64,000 nt of DNA from Leisingera daeponensis (GTDB taxonomy: Bacteria > Pseudomonadota > Alphaproteobacteria > Rhodobacterales > Rhodobacteraceae): positions 248,001 through 312,000 of the forward strand of contig NZ_JAHVJA010000004.1 in the NCBI RefSeq assembly GCF_019801465.1, given 5' to 3'. Position numbers and translations under genes: made by a program. Below, in pieces: positions 35,207-50,036 of the stretch. Position 1 is the first letter of the stretch. Every line of letters starts with the position of its first letter. The notes under the pieces are model-generated. The model was given only the letters and a program-made list of their open reading frames with translations. It was not told where the DNA came from and made no database searches.

Positions 35207-36169
35207 TTATTCCTCTTTTAATGGTCTTTTAAGCAAATGTGCCGCTGCTTCGCTGATCGTCAAGCGCTGATCTATCAAATTGGTTACCGTGAGTGTGACC
35301 GGCATATCCAGCCCCATCCGCTGCGCCTGCGCTGCAACCGCCCGTGCGGTTGCGGCGCCTTCCACTGTAATGCTGGGGTCGAATTCCTCGCTGCGGCCGA
35401 TGGACAGGCCCAGCCGGTAGTTGCGCGAAAGGTCCGAGGTGCAGGTCAGGGCCAGGTCGCCAAACCCCGAAAGCCCGGCCAGGGTTTCCGCCTTGGCGCC
35501 GCTGGCCAGCGCCATGCGCTGCATTTCCGCATAGCCTCGGGTCATCAGGGCGGCACGGGCGCTGTCGCCCAGCCCGGCACCGATGACAGCACCGCAGGCG
35601 ATTGCCATCACATTCTTCAATGCGCCGCCGATTTCGGCGCCTGTGGTATCCGTTGTGCGGTAAAGGCGAAGATTGGCCGTGGTCAGCTGTTCCTGCAGCT
35701 TCTTGCCGGCCTCCGCATCTTCGCAAGCCAGCGTCAGCGCAGTTGGCAGCCCGCGTGCTATGTCGGCAGCAAAGCTTGGGCCGGTTAGCAGTGCAGCCTG
35801 CGCGTCCGGCAGAACCTCCCGGATGACGGCAACCGGACCCAGGCCGGAATCCAGCTCAATTCCCTTACAGCATGCGACAAGTGTCTTTCCTGCCAGTTTT
35901 GCCTTGTTTTCCGACAGCACGCTGCGGAGAGTTTGCATCGGGACCGCCAGAAGCAGGATTTCGGATTCGCAAGCCTCAGTCATGTCCGCAGTGATGGAGA
36001 GGTTCTCAGGCAGTTCCACCCCGGGCAGGCGGGTGCCGTTGCGGCGGCTGTCCTGCATCGCCTGGGCCTTCATCGGGTTGCGGGCCCATAGGGACACCGG
36101 GCCCTTTTCAGCCAGCGAAATCGCCAAGGCGGTGCCAAAGGCACCCGATCCCAGTACCGAAATGGTCAT
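35207..36169 (-). CDS. gpsA: Glycerol-3-phosphate dehydrogenase [NAD(P)+] GpsA
   Basis: GpsA reduces dihydroxyacetone phosphate to sn-glycerol-3-phosphate for phospholipid synthesis. From ATG 36169 the protein is 320 residues with the NAD(P) loop [10 protein letters not shown] at 7-16, [13 protein letters not shown], the catalytic lysine segment [10 protein letters not shown] and [13 protein letters not shown]. The start overlaps the tsaD stop by four bases with GGAGCC upstream; the much longer upstream frame is antisense-like noise within tsaD. Confidence 0.96.
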   Translation of the reverse strand: MTISVLGSGAFGTALAISLAEKGPVSLWARNPMKAQAMQDSRRNGTRLPGVELPENLSITADMTEACESEILLLAVPMQTLRSVLSENKAKLAGKTLVACCKGIELDSGLGPVAVIREVLPDAQAALLTGPSFAADIARGLPTALTLACEDAEAGKKLQEQLTTANLRLYRTTDTTGAEIGGALKNVMAIACGAVIGAGLGDSARAALMTRGYAEMQRMALASGAKAETLAGLSGFGDLALTCTSDLSRNYRLGLSIGRSEEFDPSITVEGAATARAVAAQAQRMGLDMPVTLTVTNLIDQRLTISEAAAHLLKRPLKEE

Positions 36170-37263
36170 GCTTTGGCTCCCTTGCGGCCTGATCCGATCA
36201 ATGCCGGGCTGCTCTGATCCAGCGGCCAGCGGGGGCGGGCAGTCAGATCCAGCCCGTCCCGCGCTCCCGCCTTGAACCGCTCCAGACCGGCATAGGCGAT
36301 CATCGCAGCATTGTCGGTGCACAGCCGCAGCGGCGGCGCGGTGAAGGCGGCGCCTGCCTCGGCGCACACGGTCTCCAGCGCCGCGCGGATGGCTGTATTT
36401 GCCGCAACACCGCCGGCAGCGGCCACAGTCGGTTGCCCCGGTTGTTCCGCCAGATACAGGCGGATCGCGCGACGGGTTTTTTCTGCCAAGGTATCGACCA
36501 CGGCAGCCTGAAAGCCGGCGCACAGGTCAGCGCGGTCCTGCCGGGTAAGACCGCCTTTCTCTGCCACGATCTGGTCCCGCATCCGCATCAGCGCGGTCTT
36601 CAGGCCGGAGAACGACAGGTTGCAGTCCGGCCGGTCCAGCAAGGGGCGGGGAAAGCGGAACCGCTTGGGGTCGCCTTGTTCTGCCTCAGCCTGCACCGAT
36701 GGTCCGCCGGGCTGGGGCAGCCCCAGCAGGCGGGCGGTCTTGTCAAAGGCTTCGCCAGGAGCATCATCAATTGTGCCGCCCAAGCGGGAGAAATCTTCCG
36801 GCCCGCGCACCAGAAGGTACTGGCAGTGCCCACCGGATACCAGCAGCATCAGATAGGGATAGGCGATCCCGTTCGTCAGCCGCGGCGTCAGCGCGTGGCC
36901 TGCCAGATGGTTCACTCCGATGAGCGGCAGTCCGGTGGATGCGGCAATCCCCTTGGCGCACATCACGCCGGACATCACGCCGCCGATCAGTCCCGGGCCG
37001 GCAGTCACGGCGACCGCATTCATGTCCTTCAGGGTCAGCCCGGCCTCTGCCAGTGCATCACGCACACAGATGTCCAGTTTTTCCGCATGCGCGCGCGCCG
37101 CAATCTCCGGCACGACGCCGCCAAAGGCGCTGTGCAGCTCAGTCTGGCCGAACACGATCGAGGACAGGACCTCGGGCCGTGCACCCTCGGCCTGCCGCAC
37201 CACGGCGGCGGCGGTGTCGTCGCAGCTGCTCTCCAGCCCCAGAATTGTCAGGGTCTTAGTCAT
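36166..37263 (-). CDS. tsaD: tRNA N6-threonylcarbamoyladenosine transferase TsaD
   Basis: TsaD transfers threonylcarbamoyl to A37 of ANN-decoding tRNAs, with TsaB and TsaE. The 365-residue protein shows [15 protein letters not shown] at the N-terminus, the metal histidines in [43 protein letters not shown] and the C-terminal [13 protein letters not shown]. It leads the leftward tsaD-gpsA-yciI-EVE operon and diverges from hemD across 74 bases. Confidence 0.97.
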   Translation of the reverse strand: MTKTLTILGLESSCDDTAAAVVRQAEGARPEVLSSIVFGQTELHSAFGGVVPEIAARAHAEKLDICVRDALAEAGLTLKDMNAVAVTAGPGLIGGVMSGVMCAKGIAASTGLPLIGVNHLAGHALTPRLTNGIAYPYLMLLVSGGHCQYLLVRGPEDFSRLGGTIDDAPGEAFDKTARLLGLPQPGGPSVQAEAEQGDPKRFRFPRPLLDRPDCNLSFSGLKTALMRMRDQIVAEKGGLTRQDRADLCAGFQAAVVDTLAEKTRRAIRLYLAEQPGQPTVAAAGGVAANTAIRAALETVCAEAGAAFTAPPLRLCTDNAAMIAYAGLERFKAGARDGLDLTARPRWPLDQSSPALIGSGRKGAKA

Positions 37264-37337
37264 AGCCTTACCGTTGCATCAAACTGTTGCCGGGGCTACC
37301 ACCGAAGCGGGGTGCAAACAATCCCGGGAGCCTCGCG

Positions 37338-38063
37338 ATGGTGCCTTTGCTGATGACACGCCCGCTGGCAGCGGCAGAGCGGTTTGCTGGCGGCTTGCCT
37401 GCGGCGGCGCGCGCCAGGCTGAATGTGATCTACGCACCGCTGATTGAGGTCAGGCCCGCGCAGGCGCCGGTCGAACTGCAAGGGGTGAAGGGCGTAATTT
37501 TCACTTCTTCCAATGGGGTGTCGGCCGCTTCACGTGAAACCACAAAGCGGCTGCCAGCCTACTGCGTCGGGCAGAACACCGCACGGACTGCGGCGGATGC
37601 CGGATGGCAGGCGCGTTGCCTGGGGCAGCGCGCGGATGAGCTGACAGAAGCTCTGTTGCAAGAGAGGCCTGACGCACCGCTTCTGCATCTGCGAGGTGCC
37701 TACACCCGCGGCAGCATCGCCCGGCGGTTGACGGATGGCGGTCTCCCCTGCCGTGAGCAAATCGTGTATGATCAGGTGCTTCTGCCGTTGACGGAAGAGG
37801 CGCAGACCGTGCTTTCTGCGCAAAATGACGTGATTGTGCCGCTATTTTCGCCTAGGACTGCGCGCCATTTTGCCAATCTTTGCAAGGATGCTTCGCATTT
37901 GCATCTGATTGCGCTTAGCGAGGCAGTTGCAGATCCGTTGAAAGGCTTGAGTTGCAAGGCTTTGAGCGTAAGTAGGACACCGGATGCAGCGGCCATGACA
38001 ACGGCTGTTCTTGATGCCGCAGCGCAGCTGTCCCGGCTTGAGGGCGAGGGGCGCGCAGAGTAG
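37338..38063 (+). CDS. hemD: Uroporphyrinogen-III synthase HemD
   Basis: HemD cyclises hydroxymethylbilane to uroporphyrinogen III. The 241-residue product belongs to this poorly conserved family by LLMTRPLAAAERF at the N-terminus, GVIFTSSNGVSAASR, YCVGQNTARTAADAGW and VPLFSPRTARHF. A start at 37338 (GGGAG upstream) is chosen over a longer frame. It is divergent from tsaD and followed 51 bases later by the mitofilin-like gene and hemY, an order comparable to hemCDXY of enterobacteria, but hemC is not in the window. A parS-like sequence with three mismatches lies inside it. Confidence 0.88.
   Translation: MVPLLMTRPLAAAERFAGGLPAAARARLNVIYAPLIEVRPAQAPVELQGVKGVIFTSSNGVSAASRETTKRLPAYCVGQNTARTAADAGWQARCLGQRADELTEALLQERPDAPLLHLRGAYTRGSIARRLTDGGLPCREQIVYDQVLLPLTEEAQTVLSAQNDVIVPLFSPRTARHFANLCKDASHLHLIALSEAVADPLKGLSCKALSVSRTPDAAAMTTAVLDAAAQLSRLEGEGRAE
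37526..37541. promoter_or_regulatory. Degenerate parS-like palindrome in hemD
   Basis: CGCTTCACGTGAAACC matches the parS consensus at 13 of 16 positions, with an intact 11-base core TTCACGTGAAA. It is 31 kb from oriC. ParB might bind it weakly, or it may be chance. Confidence 0.3.
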
Positions 38064-38114
38064 GGTCCAGCGTGTTCGCAGGAATGTATTTTAGGAATCG
38101 AGGGGGAAGCCGGC

Positions 38115-39428
<1,314 letters not shown>

Positions 39429-39438
39429 GGAAGCCTCC

Positions 39439-40914
39439 ATGCTCTGGTCGTTGTTGAAGATCCTCGTATTTGTCGCAATCGTCGCGCTTCTTGCGTTCGG
39501 GGGCCGTCTGTTGATGGAAACCGCAGGTGGTATGCAGATCACTGTTGCCGGCACCGAATACACTCTCAGCGCTCTGCAATCGGTAATCGCGCTGGGTGTG
39601 CTGGTGCTGGGCGTCTGGCTTTTCCTGAAACTTTTGTCGCTTTTGGTCGCCACGCTGCATTTCCTGAACGGTGATGAAACCGCCCTGTCGCGCTACTGGG
39701 ACAAGGGCCGCGAACGCAAGGGCTATCAGGCGCTTGCTGACGGGCTGATGGCATTGGCCTCGGGGGAGGGGCGCTTGGCGCTGGCCAAGGCCGCGCGGGC
39801 TGAGAAATACCTGCAGAAGCCGGAGCTGACCGATCTGCTGGTGGCCCAGGCGGCAGAGATGAGCGGCGATACGCACAAGGCGGCCGAAGCTTATAAACGC
39901 TTGCTGTCGAACCAGCCGACGCGTTTTGTTGGCGTGCGCGGGATCATGAAGCAGAAGCTTTCCGAAGGGGATACGGATACTGCCCGCCAGCTGGCGGAGA
40001 AGGCACTGGCGTTGAGGCCCAAGCACGAGGAAGTGCAGGACACGCTGCTGCGCTTGCAGGCTCAGGCTGAAGATTGGGCCGGGGCGCGCAAAACATTGTC
40101 GACCAAGCTCAAGACCGGCACCCTGCCGCGCGATGTATTCAAACGCCGCGATGCGGTGCTGGCCTTGTCGTCCTCCAAGAGCATCCTGGATGAAAACGCC
40201 ACGGTTGAGCAGCAGGAGCAGGCGATTGAGGCCAACCGCCTGTCGCCGGATCTGGTTCCAGCCGCCGCAATGGCGGCCCGCGCCTATATAGCCCGGGGCA
40301 AGAAGCGAGCGGCTGTCCGGCTGCTGAAGAAGACCTGGGAAAGCCAGCCGCATCCCGACCTGGCCCATGCATTTGCCGAAATCGAACCTGAGGAAACCGC
40401 CGCTGAACGCGTCAAGAGGTTCGACCAGCTGGCGCGGATCAAGCCGCTGAACGATGAAACCCGCCTAGTGATGGCGGAACTGAATATTGTCGCTGAAGAC
40501 TTCCCCGAAGCCCGCCGCTGGCTGAGCGATTTGGCCAAACGGGCGCCGGATGCACGCGCTCTGACACTGATGGCCGCGATCGAGCGTGGCGAAGGGGCCA
40601 GCGACAAGGTGGTGCAGGGCTGGCTGGCCAAGGCACTGACCGCGCCACGAGGGCCTCAGTGGGTTTGCGACAGCTGTAACCACATCCATGCGGAATGGGC
40701 ACCGGTCTGCGAGCATTGCTCAAGTTTTGACACGCTGTCCTGGAAGCGCCCGGAAACACCTGAGGTGGCAAGTACAGCCGCAGCCTATATGCTGCCGCTG
40801 ATCACTGGTGTGCTTGAGGACAAGACTGCTGCGCCGGCCGAAGATGCCGAGATCCTGGAAGCCGCCGAGGAGGAAGACGGAGAGGCGAAAGACACGGTTA
40901 GAGAGGCGACCTGA
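39439..40914 (+). CDS. hemY: HemY-type TPR membrane protein with C-terminal zinc ribbon
   Basis: The 491-residue protein has two N-terminal membrane helices (about 5-22, 44-66) of the HemY_N domain, a region of helical TPR-like repeats (about 90-390) and a four-cysteine ribbon: Cys410, Cys413, Cys424, Cys427 (CDSC-x10-CEHC). The ribbon resembles the rubredoxin-like metal site of LapB/YciM. The acidic tail (EDAEILEAAEEEDGE) is unstructured. HemY of this type is not the protoporphyrinogen oxidase of that name; its role in haem synthesis is undefined. It begins ten bases after the mitofilin-like gene, so the two are cotranscribed. Confidence 0.9.
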   Translation: MLWSLLKILVFVAIVALLAFGGRLLMETAGGMQITVAGTEYTLSALQSVIALGVLVLGVWLFLKLLSLLVATLHFLNGDETALSRYWDKGRERKGYQALADGLMALASGEGRLALAKAARAEKYLQKPELTDLLVAQAAEMSGDTHKAAEAYKRLLSNQPTRFVGVRGIMKQKLSEGDTDTARQLAEKALALRPKHEEVQDTLLRLQAQAEDWAGARKTLSTKLKTGTLPRDVFKRRDAVLALSSSKSILDENATVEQQEQAIEANRLSPDLVPAAAMAARAYIARGKKRAAVRLLKKTWESQPHPDLAHAFAEIEPEETAAERVKRFDQLARIKPLNDETRLVMAELNIVAEDFPEARRWLSDLAKRAPDARALTLMAAIERGEGASDKVVQGWLAKALTAPRGPQWVCDSCNHIHAEWAPVCEHCSSFDTLSWKRPETPEVASTAAAYMLPLITGVLEDKTAAPAEDAEILEAAEEEDGEAKDTVREAT

Positions 40915-40946
40915 CATCGCTCCAAGTCAAAAGCAAACCACGAAAG

Positions 40947-40976
40947 ACGGCGGGCTTGTCCTGCCGTTTTCTTTTT
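40947..40976 (+). terminator. Rho-independent terminator of the hemD-hemY unit
   Basis: Arms ACGGCGGG and CCTGCCGT (one G-T pair) around CTTGT, followed by TTTCTTTTT, 33 bases after hemY. Confidence 0.8.
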
Positions 40977-41047
40977 GCATGGCTGACGGAAGAAATTTTC
41001 GGCACATCCGGAAAACCGGGAGTATCAAAACTCTGACTTTCGGGAGA

Positions 41048-41134
41048 TGGTGCCCAGGAGAGGACTCGAACCTCCACGTCCATACGGACACTAGCACCTG
41101 AAGCTAGCGCGTCTACCAATTCCGCCACCTGGGC
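41048..41134 (-). tRNA. tRNA-Leu (anticodon CAG)
   Basis: On the minus strand the acceptor arms GCCCAGG and CCTGGGC pair, followed by discriminator A and an encoded CCA. The anticodon stem CTAGC/GCTAG holds the loop TTCAGGT with anticodon CAG. The long variable arm (TGTCCGTATGGACG) marks a class II tRNA, and the T loop is GTTCGAGTC. The gene is 87 bases including CCA and stands alone. Confidence 0.97.
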
Positions 41135-41346
41135 AGGTGTCGTGAGGAGGGCGTATAAGCAGCTTCCCGATGGGCGTCAAACGGATTTTTCAAGGAATCT
41201 TCGCAGGGGAGAGGTCGGCGGCTGCCGCGTGGCCTGAAAAATTGATGCAGGCAGAACGCTTGGGCGGCAGCGGCGGCCAATTGCGCCTTGTTCGGCGCCT
41301 CTTGCGGCGCTAGAGCATATATGCAGCTAAATTCAGGAGCCAAAAG

Positions 41347-42336
41347 ATGTCCAAACTGGTCACGATCTATGGCGGATCCGGTTTCGTGGGCCGCTACATT
41401 GCGCGGCGCATGGCTAAGGAGGGCTGGCGGGTGCGCGTCGCAGTGCGCCGTCCCAATGAAGCCATTCATGTGAAGCCTTACGGTGTTCCAGGCCAGGTGG
41501 AGCCGGTGTTCTGCAATATCCGCGACGACATGTCGGTGGCGGCTGTGATGCAGGGCGCGGATGCAGTGGTGAACTGCGTGGGTGTGCTGAACGAGCTGGG
41601 CAAGAACACTTTTGGCGCTATCCATGCCGAGGGCGCCGGTCGCATTGCGCGCATCGCGTCGCAGCAGGGCGTCGCCAGTATGGTGCATATCTCGGCCATT
41701 GGCGCCGATGCGGATGCCGCCAGCGAATATTCCCGCACCAAGGCCGCCGGCGAAGCTGCCGTGCAGCAGCATTTCCCGGGTGCGGTGATCCTGCGCCCCT
41801 CGGTGATCTTCGGGGCTGAAGACGGCTTCTTCAACCGTTTCGCCGGCATGACCCGCCTTTCGCCGTTCCTGCCGATTGCTGCGGGCGGCACCAGGTTCCA
41901 GCCGGTGTTTGTCGACGATGTAGCCAAGGCGGCAGTCAAAGGCGCCCTTGGTGAGGCAGAGGGCGGGGTTTATGAACTGGGCGGCCCAGAGGTCAAAACC
42001 TTCCGCGCGCTAATGGAGCAGATGCTGGAGGTGATCCATCGCCGCCGTGTCATCATTTCACTGCCTGGGTTTGTTGCGAAACTGGTGGCCTTCGGCTTTG
42101 ATCTTCTGCAGTATGCCAGTTTCCAGCTGATCGAGAACAAGATGCTGACCCGAGACCAGTTGAAAAGCTTGAAGTCGGACAATGTAGTGACCGAGGCAGC
42201 TAAGGGTTTCGCGGATCTGGGCATTGACCCGGTGTCAGTTGGTTCGGTGCTGCCAGACTACCTTTGGAAGTTCCGCCCCTCCGGCCAATATGACGAGATG
42301 ACCAGCTCCGCCCGCAATCTGCGCAACGGCGCCTGA
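41347..42336 (+). CDS. NDUFA9-like NAD(P)-binding protein (complex I-associated SDR)
   Basis: The 329-residue protein is an atypical short-chain dehydrogenase with the Rossmann loop YGGSGFVGRYIARR at residues 8-21, NCVGVLNE, HISAIGAD in place of a classical catalytic site, YSRTKAAGE and RPSVIFGAEDGFFNRF. This is the pattern of mitochondrial complex I subunit NDUFA9 homologues in alphaproteobacteria. Nucleotide binding is likely; catalysis is doubtful. It is preceded by CAGGAGCCAAAAG and ends at a hairpin shared with convergent uppP. Confidence 0.9.
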   Translation: MSKLVTIYGGSGFVGRYIARRMAKEGWRVRVAVRRPNEAIHVKPYGVPGQVEPVFCNIRDDMSVAAVMQGADAVVNCVGVLNELGKNTFGAIHAEGAGRIARIASQQGVASMVHISAIGADADAASEYSRTKAAGEAAVQQHFPGAVILRPSVIFGAEDGFFNRFAGMTRLSPFLPIAAGGTRFQPVFVDDVAKAAVKGALGEAEGGVYELGGPEVKTFRALMEQMLEVIHRRRVIISLPGFVAKLVAFGFDLLQYASFQLIENKMLTRDQLKSLKSDNVVTEAAKGFADLGIDPVSVGSVLPDYLWKFRPSGQYDEMTSSARNLRNGA

Positions 42337-42362
42337 CGCGCGAAGCGTTTTCTGGAGTTGCA

Positions 42363-42390
42363 AGCGCGGGGCAATCCCGCGCTTTTTCTT
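42363..42390 (+). terminator. Rho-independent terminator after the NDUFA9-like gene
   Basis: Perfect arms AGCGCGGG and CCCGCGCT around GCAAT, then TTTTTCTTTT. It lies between convergent genes and may also serve uppP. Confidence 0.9.
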
Positions 42391-42397
42391 TTCCGGC

Positions 42398-43204
42398 CTA
42401 ACTGCCGTAGGCAATGGTCAGCAGCACCGCGCCCAGGATCACCCGGTAGATCACATAAGGCGTGAAGCTGACCGAGCGCAGAAGCCGCATCATCAGGCTG
42501 AGCGCGGCTAGCGCCGAGACCATTGCCAGAACTGCCGCAACCCCCGCATCGCGCATCAGCGCAGTATTGGATTCCAGCGCAACTTCGGTTCCCAAAAGCA
42601 CGCCCGAAGCGATGATGGTGGGGATCGACATCAGCATGGCAATGCGGGCTCCGTCCTCGCGCTTGTAGCCCAGCTGGCGAGCGCCAGTGATGGTGATGCC
42701 GGAGCGCGAGGTGCCGGGGATCAGCGCCAGCATCTGCCACAACCCCATGATCAGAGCATCGCGCAGGCCCCAGTCGCCGGCTTGTTTCACCTCTGCGCCT
42801 TTCTGGTCGGCCCAGTACAGCACCAGACCAAAGCCCAGCATGGTCCAGCCGATCACCGCCATAGATCGCAACGCATCGCTGAGGCCGGTGAAATGCAGCA
42901 CGGCGCCGAATATGACGGTGGGGATCGTGGCCACGATCAGGCCCATGGCAAGCCGGGAGCCTGGCGTGTCGGTGCGGCCGGTCAGAGCGCGGGGCAATCC
43001 GCCCAGCCCTTCGCGCACGTCGCCCCAGAAATAGATCATCACCGCGGCCAGGGTGCCCACGTGCACGGCGACGTCGATCACCTGGCCCTGGTCTTTCAGC
43101 CCCGTGAGCCCGGGCAGCAGAATCAAGTGGCCTGAGGAAGAGACTGGCAGGAATTCGGTGATGCCCTGGATCAATGCCACAAGGATCAGCTGGAAAAGCG
43201 GCAT
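42398..43204 (-). CDS. uppP: Undecaprenyl-diphosphatase UppP (BacA)
   Basis: UppP dephosphorylates undecaprenyl diphosphate to recycle the peptidoglycan lipid carrier; extra copies give bacitracin resistance. The 268-residue polytopic protein has both signature motifs: GITEFLPVSSSGHLIL (14-29, with Glu17 and His26) and PGTSRSGITI, plus about eight membrane helices. It diverges from gltD across 242 bases. Confidence 0.96.
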   Translation of the reverse strand: MPLFQLILVALIQGITEFLPVSSSGHLILLPGLTGLKDQGQVIDVAVHVGTLAAVMIYFWGDVREGLGGLPRALTGRTDTPGSRLAMGLIVATIPTVIFGAVLHFTGLSDALRSMAVIGWTMLGFGLVLYWADQKGAEVKQAGDWGLRDALIMGLWQMLALIPGTSRSGITITGARQLGYKREDGARIAMLMSIPTIIASGVLLGTEVALESNTALMRDAGVAAVLAMVSALAALSLMMRLLRSVSFTPYVIYRVILGAVLLTIAYGS

Positions 43205-43446
43205 GTTGAAAGCGTCCCTCGCTGGCCGCGGATGGGCCTTAAACTATCGGGACTCTGTATAAATCCCGCTTCGGGATTGGAAAGCGGATATTATGGTCCG
43301 CTTCGGACCTAAAAATCCTGTACATTTCCGCTAAACACGGTATCAGGAATCAAGAGCTGGCAAAGTAGGTCAGCAAAGTTGACATAAAAGCGTACCGGTG
43401 CCCGAAAAGGTGCCTGCGCAGCCAGACAAACGATGGAGTCCAGCCC
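43205..43446. other. Divergent uppP/gltD intergenic region with twin tri-loop hairpins
   Basis: Two short perfect hairpins share the same CTT loop: AATCCCG-CTT-CGGGATT at 43262-43278 and GGTCCG-CTT-CGGACC at 43295-43309, 16 bases apart. A TTGACA -35-like box at 43379-43384 faces gltD, but the expected -10 position is poor. The remainder shows no gene. Confidence 0.6.
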
Positions 43447-44886
43447 GTGGCCAAGCAACCGATGCTGAAATTTGTGCAGATCGAACGCGACATGCCTCAA
43501 AAGCGTGACGCGAGCGTACGCAAGGAAGACTTCAATGAGATCTACGCGGAATATGCCGCCGCCAAGGCCGAGGAGCAGGCCAGCCGCTGCAGCCAGTGCG
43601 GCGTGCCCTATTGCCAGAGCCACTGCCCGCTGCACAACAACATCCCCGACTGGCTGCGCCTGACCGCCTCCGGCCGTCTGGAAGAGGCCTATGAGACCAG
43701 CCAGGCCACCAACACCTTCCCCGAGATCTGCGGCCGCATCTGCCCGCAGGACCGCTTGTGCGAAGGCAACTGCGTGATCGAGCAGTCGGGCCACGGCACT
43801 GTCACCATCGGCTCGGTTGAGAAATACATCACCGACACCGCCTGGGAAAACGGCTGGGTCAAGCCGGCAGCGCCGCTGGCCGAGCGCAGCGAGAGCGTTG
43901 GCATCATCGGCGCCGGTCCCGGCGGCCTGGCAGCAGCGGACATGCTGCGCAAGGCGGGCGTGCAAGTCACTGTTTATGACCGCTACGACCGCGCCGGCGG
44001 GCTGCTGATGTACGGTATCCCCAGCTTCAAGCTCGAAAAGGACGTGGTCGAGCGCCGCAACAAGCTGCTGGCCGACGGCGGCGTCACTTTCAAGCTAAAC
44101 TGCAATGTGGGCGAGGACATCTCGTTCGAGGAGATCCGCTCCAAGCACAATGCGGTGATCATTGCCACCGGCGTTTATAAATCCCGCGATCTGGCGATGC
44201 CGGGCAGCGGTTCCGAAGGCATCGTCAAGGCGATCGACTTCCTGTGCGCCTCGAACAAGAAAAGCTTTGGCGACGAGGTCGAAGCCTTCGACAACGGCGA
44301 TCTGAACGCTGCGGGCAAGAAGGTCGTGGTGATCGGCGGCGGCGATACCGCGATGGACTGCGTGCGCACCTCGATCCGTCAGGGCGCGACATCTGTGAAA
44401 TGCCTCTACCGCCGCGACCGCGCCAACATGCCCGGCTCGCAACGCGAAACCCAGAACGCCGAGGAAGAAGGCGTGGTCTTCGAATGGCTGTCGGCACCTA
44501 AGGGCTTTACCGATGAGAGCGGCAAGGTCTCTGGCGTGATGGTGCAGAAGATGCGCCTGGGCCAGCCGGATGCTTCGGGCCGCCAGGCGCCGGAAGTGAT
44601 CGAAGGCGCGGATTATGTCGAGGAGGCCGATCTGGTCATCAAAGCCTTGGGCTTTGAGCCGGAAGAACTGCCGACCCTTTGGAACCAGCCGGAGCTGCCG
44701 GTGACCCGTTGGGGCACTGTCAAGGCCGCGTTCAAGACCGGTGCCACCGAACTGGACGGCGTCTATGCGGTGGGCGACATTGTGCGCGGCGCCTCGCTGG
44801 TGGTCTGGGCAATCAAAGACGGCCGCGACTGCGCCGAAGCGATCCTCGACAACTTCAACAGCAAGGCCGCGGTGGCCGCGGAATAA
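43447..44886 (+). CDS. gltD: Glutamate synthase [NADPH] small subunit GltD
   Basis: GltD carries FAD and iron-sulfur clusters and passes electrons from NADPH to GltB, which makes glutamate from glutamine and 2-oxoglutarate. The 479-residue product starts at GTG 43447 with GGAG upstream. It has the N-terminal cysteine set CSQCGVPYCQSHC and CGRICPQDRLCEGNC, FAD loop IGAGPGGLAAA, NADPH loop IGGGDTAMDC and the C-terminal VYAVGDIVRGASLVVWAI. gltB follows after one inserted small gene. Confidence 0.96.
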   Translation: MAKQPMLKFVQIERDMPQKRDASVRKEDFNEIYAEYAAAKAEEQASRCSQCGVPYCQSHCPLHNNIPDWLRLTASGRLEEAYETSQATNTFPEICGRICPQDRLCEGNCVIEQSGHGTVTIGSVEKYITDTAWENGWVKPAAPLAERSESVGIIGAGPGGLAAADMLRKAGVQVTVYDRYDRAGGLLMYGIPSFKLEKDVVERRNKLLADGGVTFKLNCNVGEDISFEEIRSKHNAVIIATGVYKSRDLAMPGSGSEGIVKAIDFLCASNKKSFGDEVEAFDNGDLNAAGKKVVVIGGGDTAMDCVRTSIRQGATSVKCLYRRDRANMPGSQRETQNAEEEGVVFEWLSAPKGFTDESGKVSGVMVQKMRLGQPDASGRQAPEVIEGADYVEEADLVIKALGFEPEELPTLWNQPELPVTRWGTVKAAFKTGATELDGVYAVGDIVRGASLVVWAIKDGRDCAEAILDNFNSKAAVAAE

Positions 44887-44973
44887 GCCGGCACCCCCTG
44901 TGCACCGGCGGAGCAGCGAGCGAACCGCAGCAAGGTCAGTAATGCTGACCCAGCCAGCAGAAGGAACATGGAA

Positions 44974-45404
44974 ATGAGCGAGTTGAAGGGACAATGCATG
45001 TGCGGCGCGGTGACCGTCACCGCTTCCCCTGCACGCGCCTCCGTTTCCGCCTGCCATTGCGGAATGTGCCAACGCTGGTCCAGCGGCCCGTTCCTGAGCT
45101 TTCAGGCATCCAGCGGCTATGCCGCGCTGGGGCCGGTGCAAACATATGAGTCCTCCGGCTGGGCCGAGCGGGCGTTCTGCGGCAAATGCGGATCGGCGTT
45201 GTGGTACCGGATGACCGCAGGAGAACATAAAGGCCAGACGCAGATGTCGGCTGGCCTGTTTGAAAACGCAGGCGGCAATGAGTTGCGCCTGGAACTTTAC
45301 ATCGACAAAAAGCCAGCGGGCTACGCCTTCGACAGCGGCAGCCGGAAACTGACCGGCGCTGACGTGATCAAGATGTTCGCCCCCTCCGTAGAAGGAACCA
45401 GCCA

Positions 45405-45408
<4 letters not shown>
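44974..45408 (+). CDS. GFA family (CENP-V/Gfa fold) zinc protein
   Basis: The 144-residue protein has the GFA zinc-binding pattern: KGQCMCGAVTVT, CHCGMCQRWSSGP, and FCGKCGSALWY. Related proteins include glutathione-dependent formaldehyde-activating enzyme, though most members have unknown activity. The start is ATG 44974 with AAGGAA upstream; an in-frame ATG six bases earlier is possible. It lies between gltD and gltB and its stop overlaps gltB by four bases (ATGA). The upstream gap holds a perfect hairpin (GGTCAG-TAATG-CTGACC, 44934-44950). Confidence 0.9.
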
Positions 45409-49937
<4,529 letters not shown>

Positions 49938-49962
49938 TCCGGGTTAGAGCCTGAATGAAAGG

Positions 49963-49994
49963 CCCCGCAGGCAATTGCTTGCGGGGTTTTTCTT
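49963..49994 (+). terminator. Rho-independent terminator of gltB
   Basis: Arms CCCCGCAGGC and GCTTGCGGGG (one mismatch) with a short AATT loop are followed by TTTTTCTTTT, 26 bases after the gltB stop. Confidence 0.88.
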
Positions 49995-50036
49995 TTGGCG
50001 GTTGGTTACCGGGGGGGTGCTGGCTTATAGAGGGGC

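Noticed and set aside
43379-43407. Full sigma-70 promoter for gltD
   Set aside because: TTGACA is present, but the sequence 16-18 bases downstream (CCCGAA, CCGAAA) does not resemble a -10 box.
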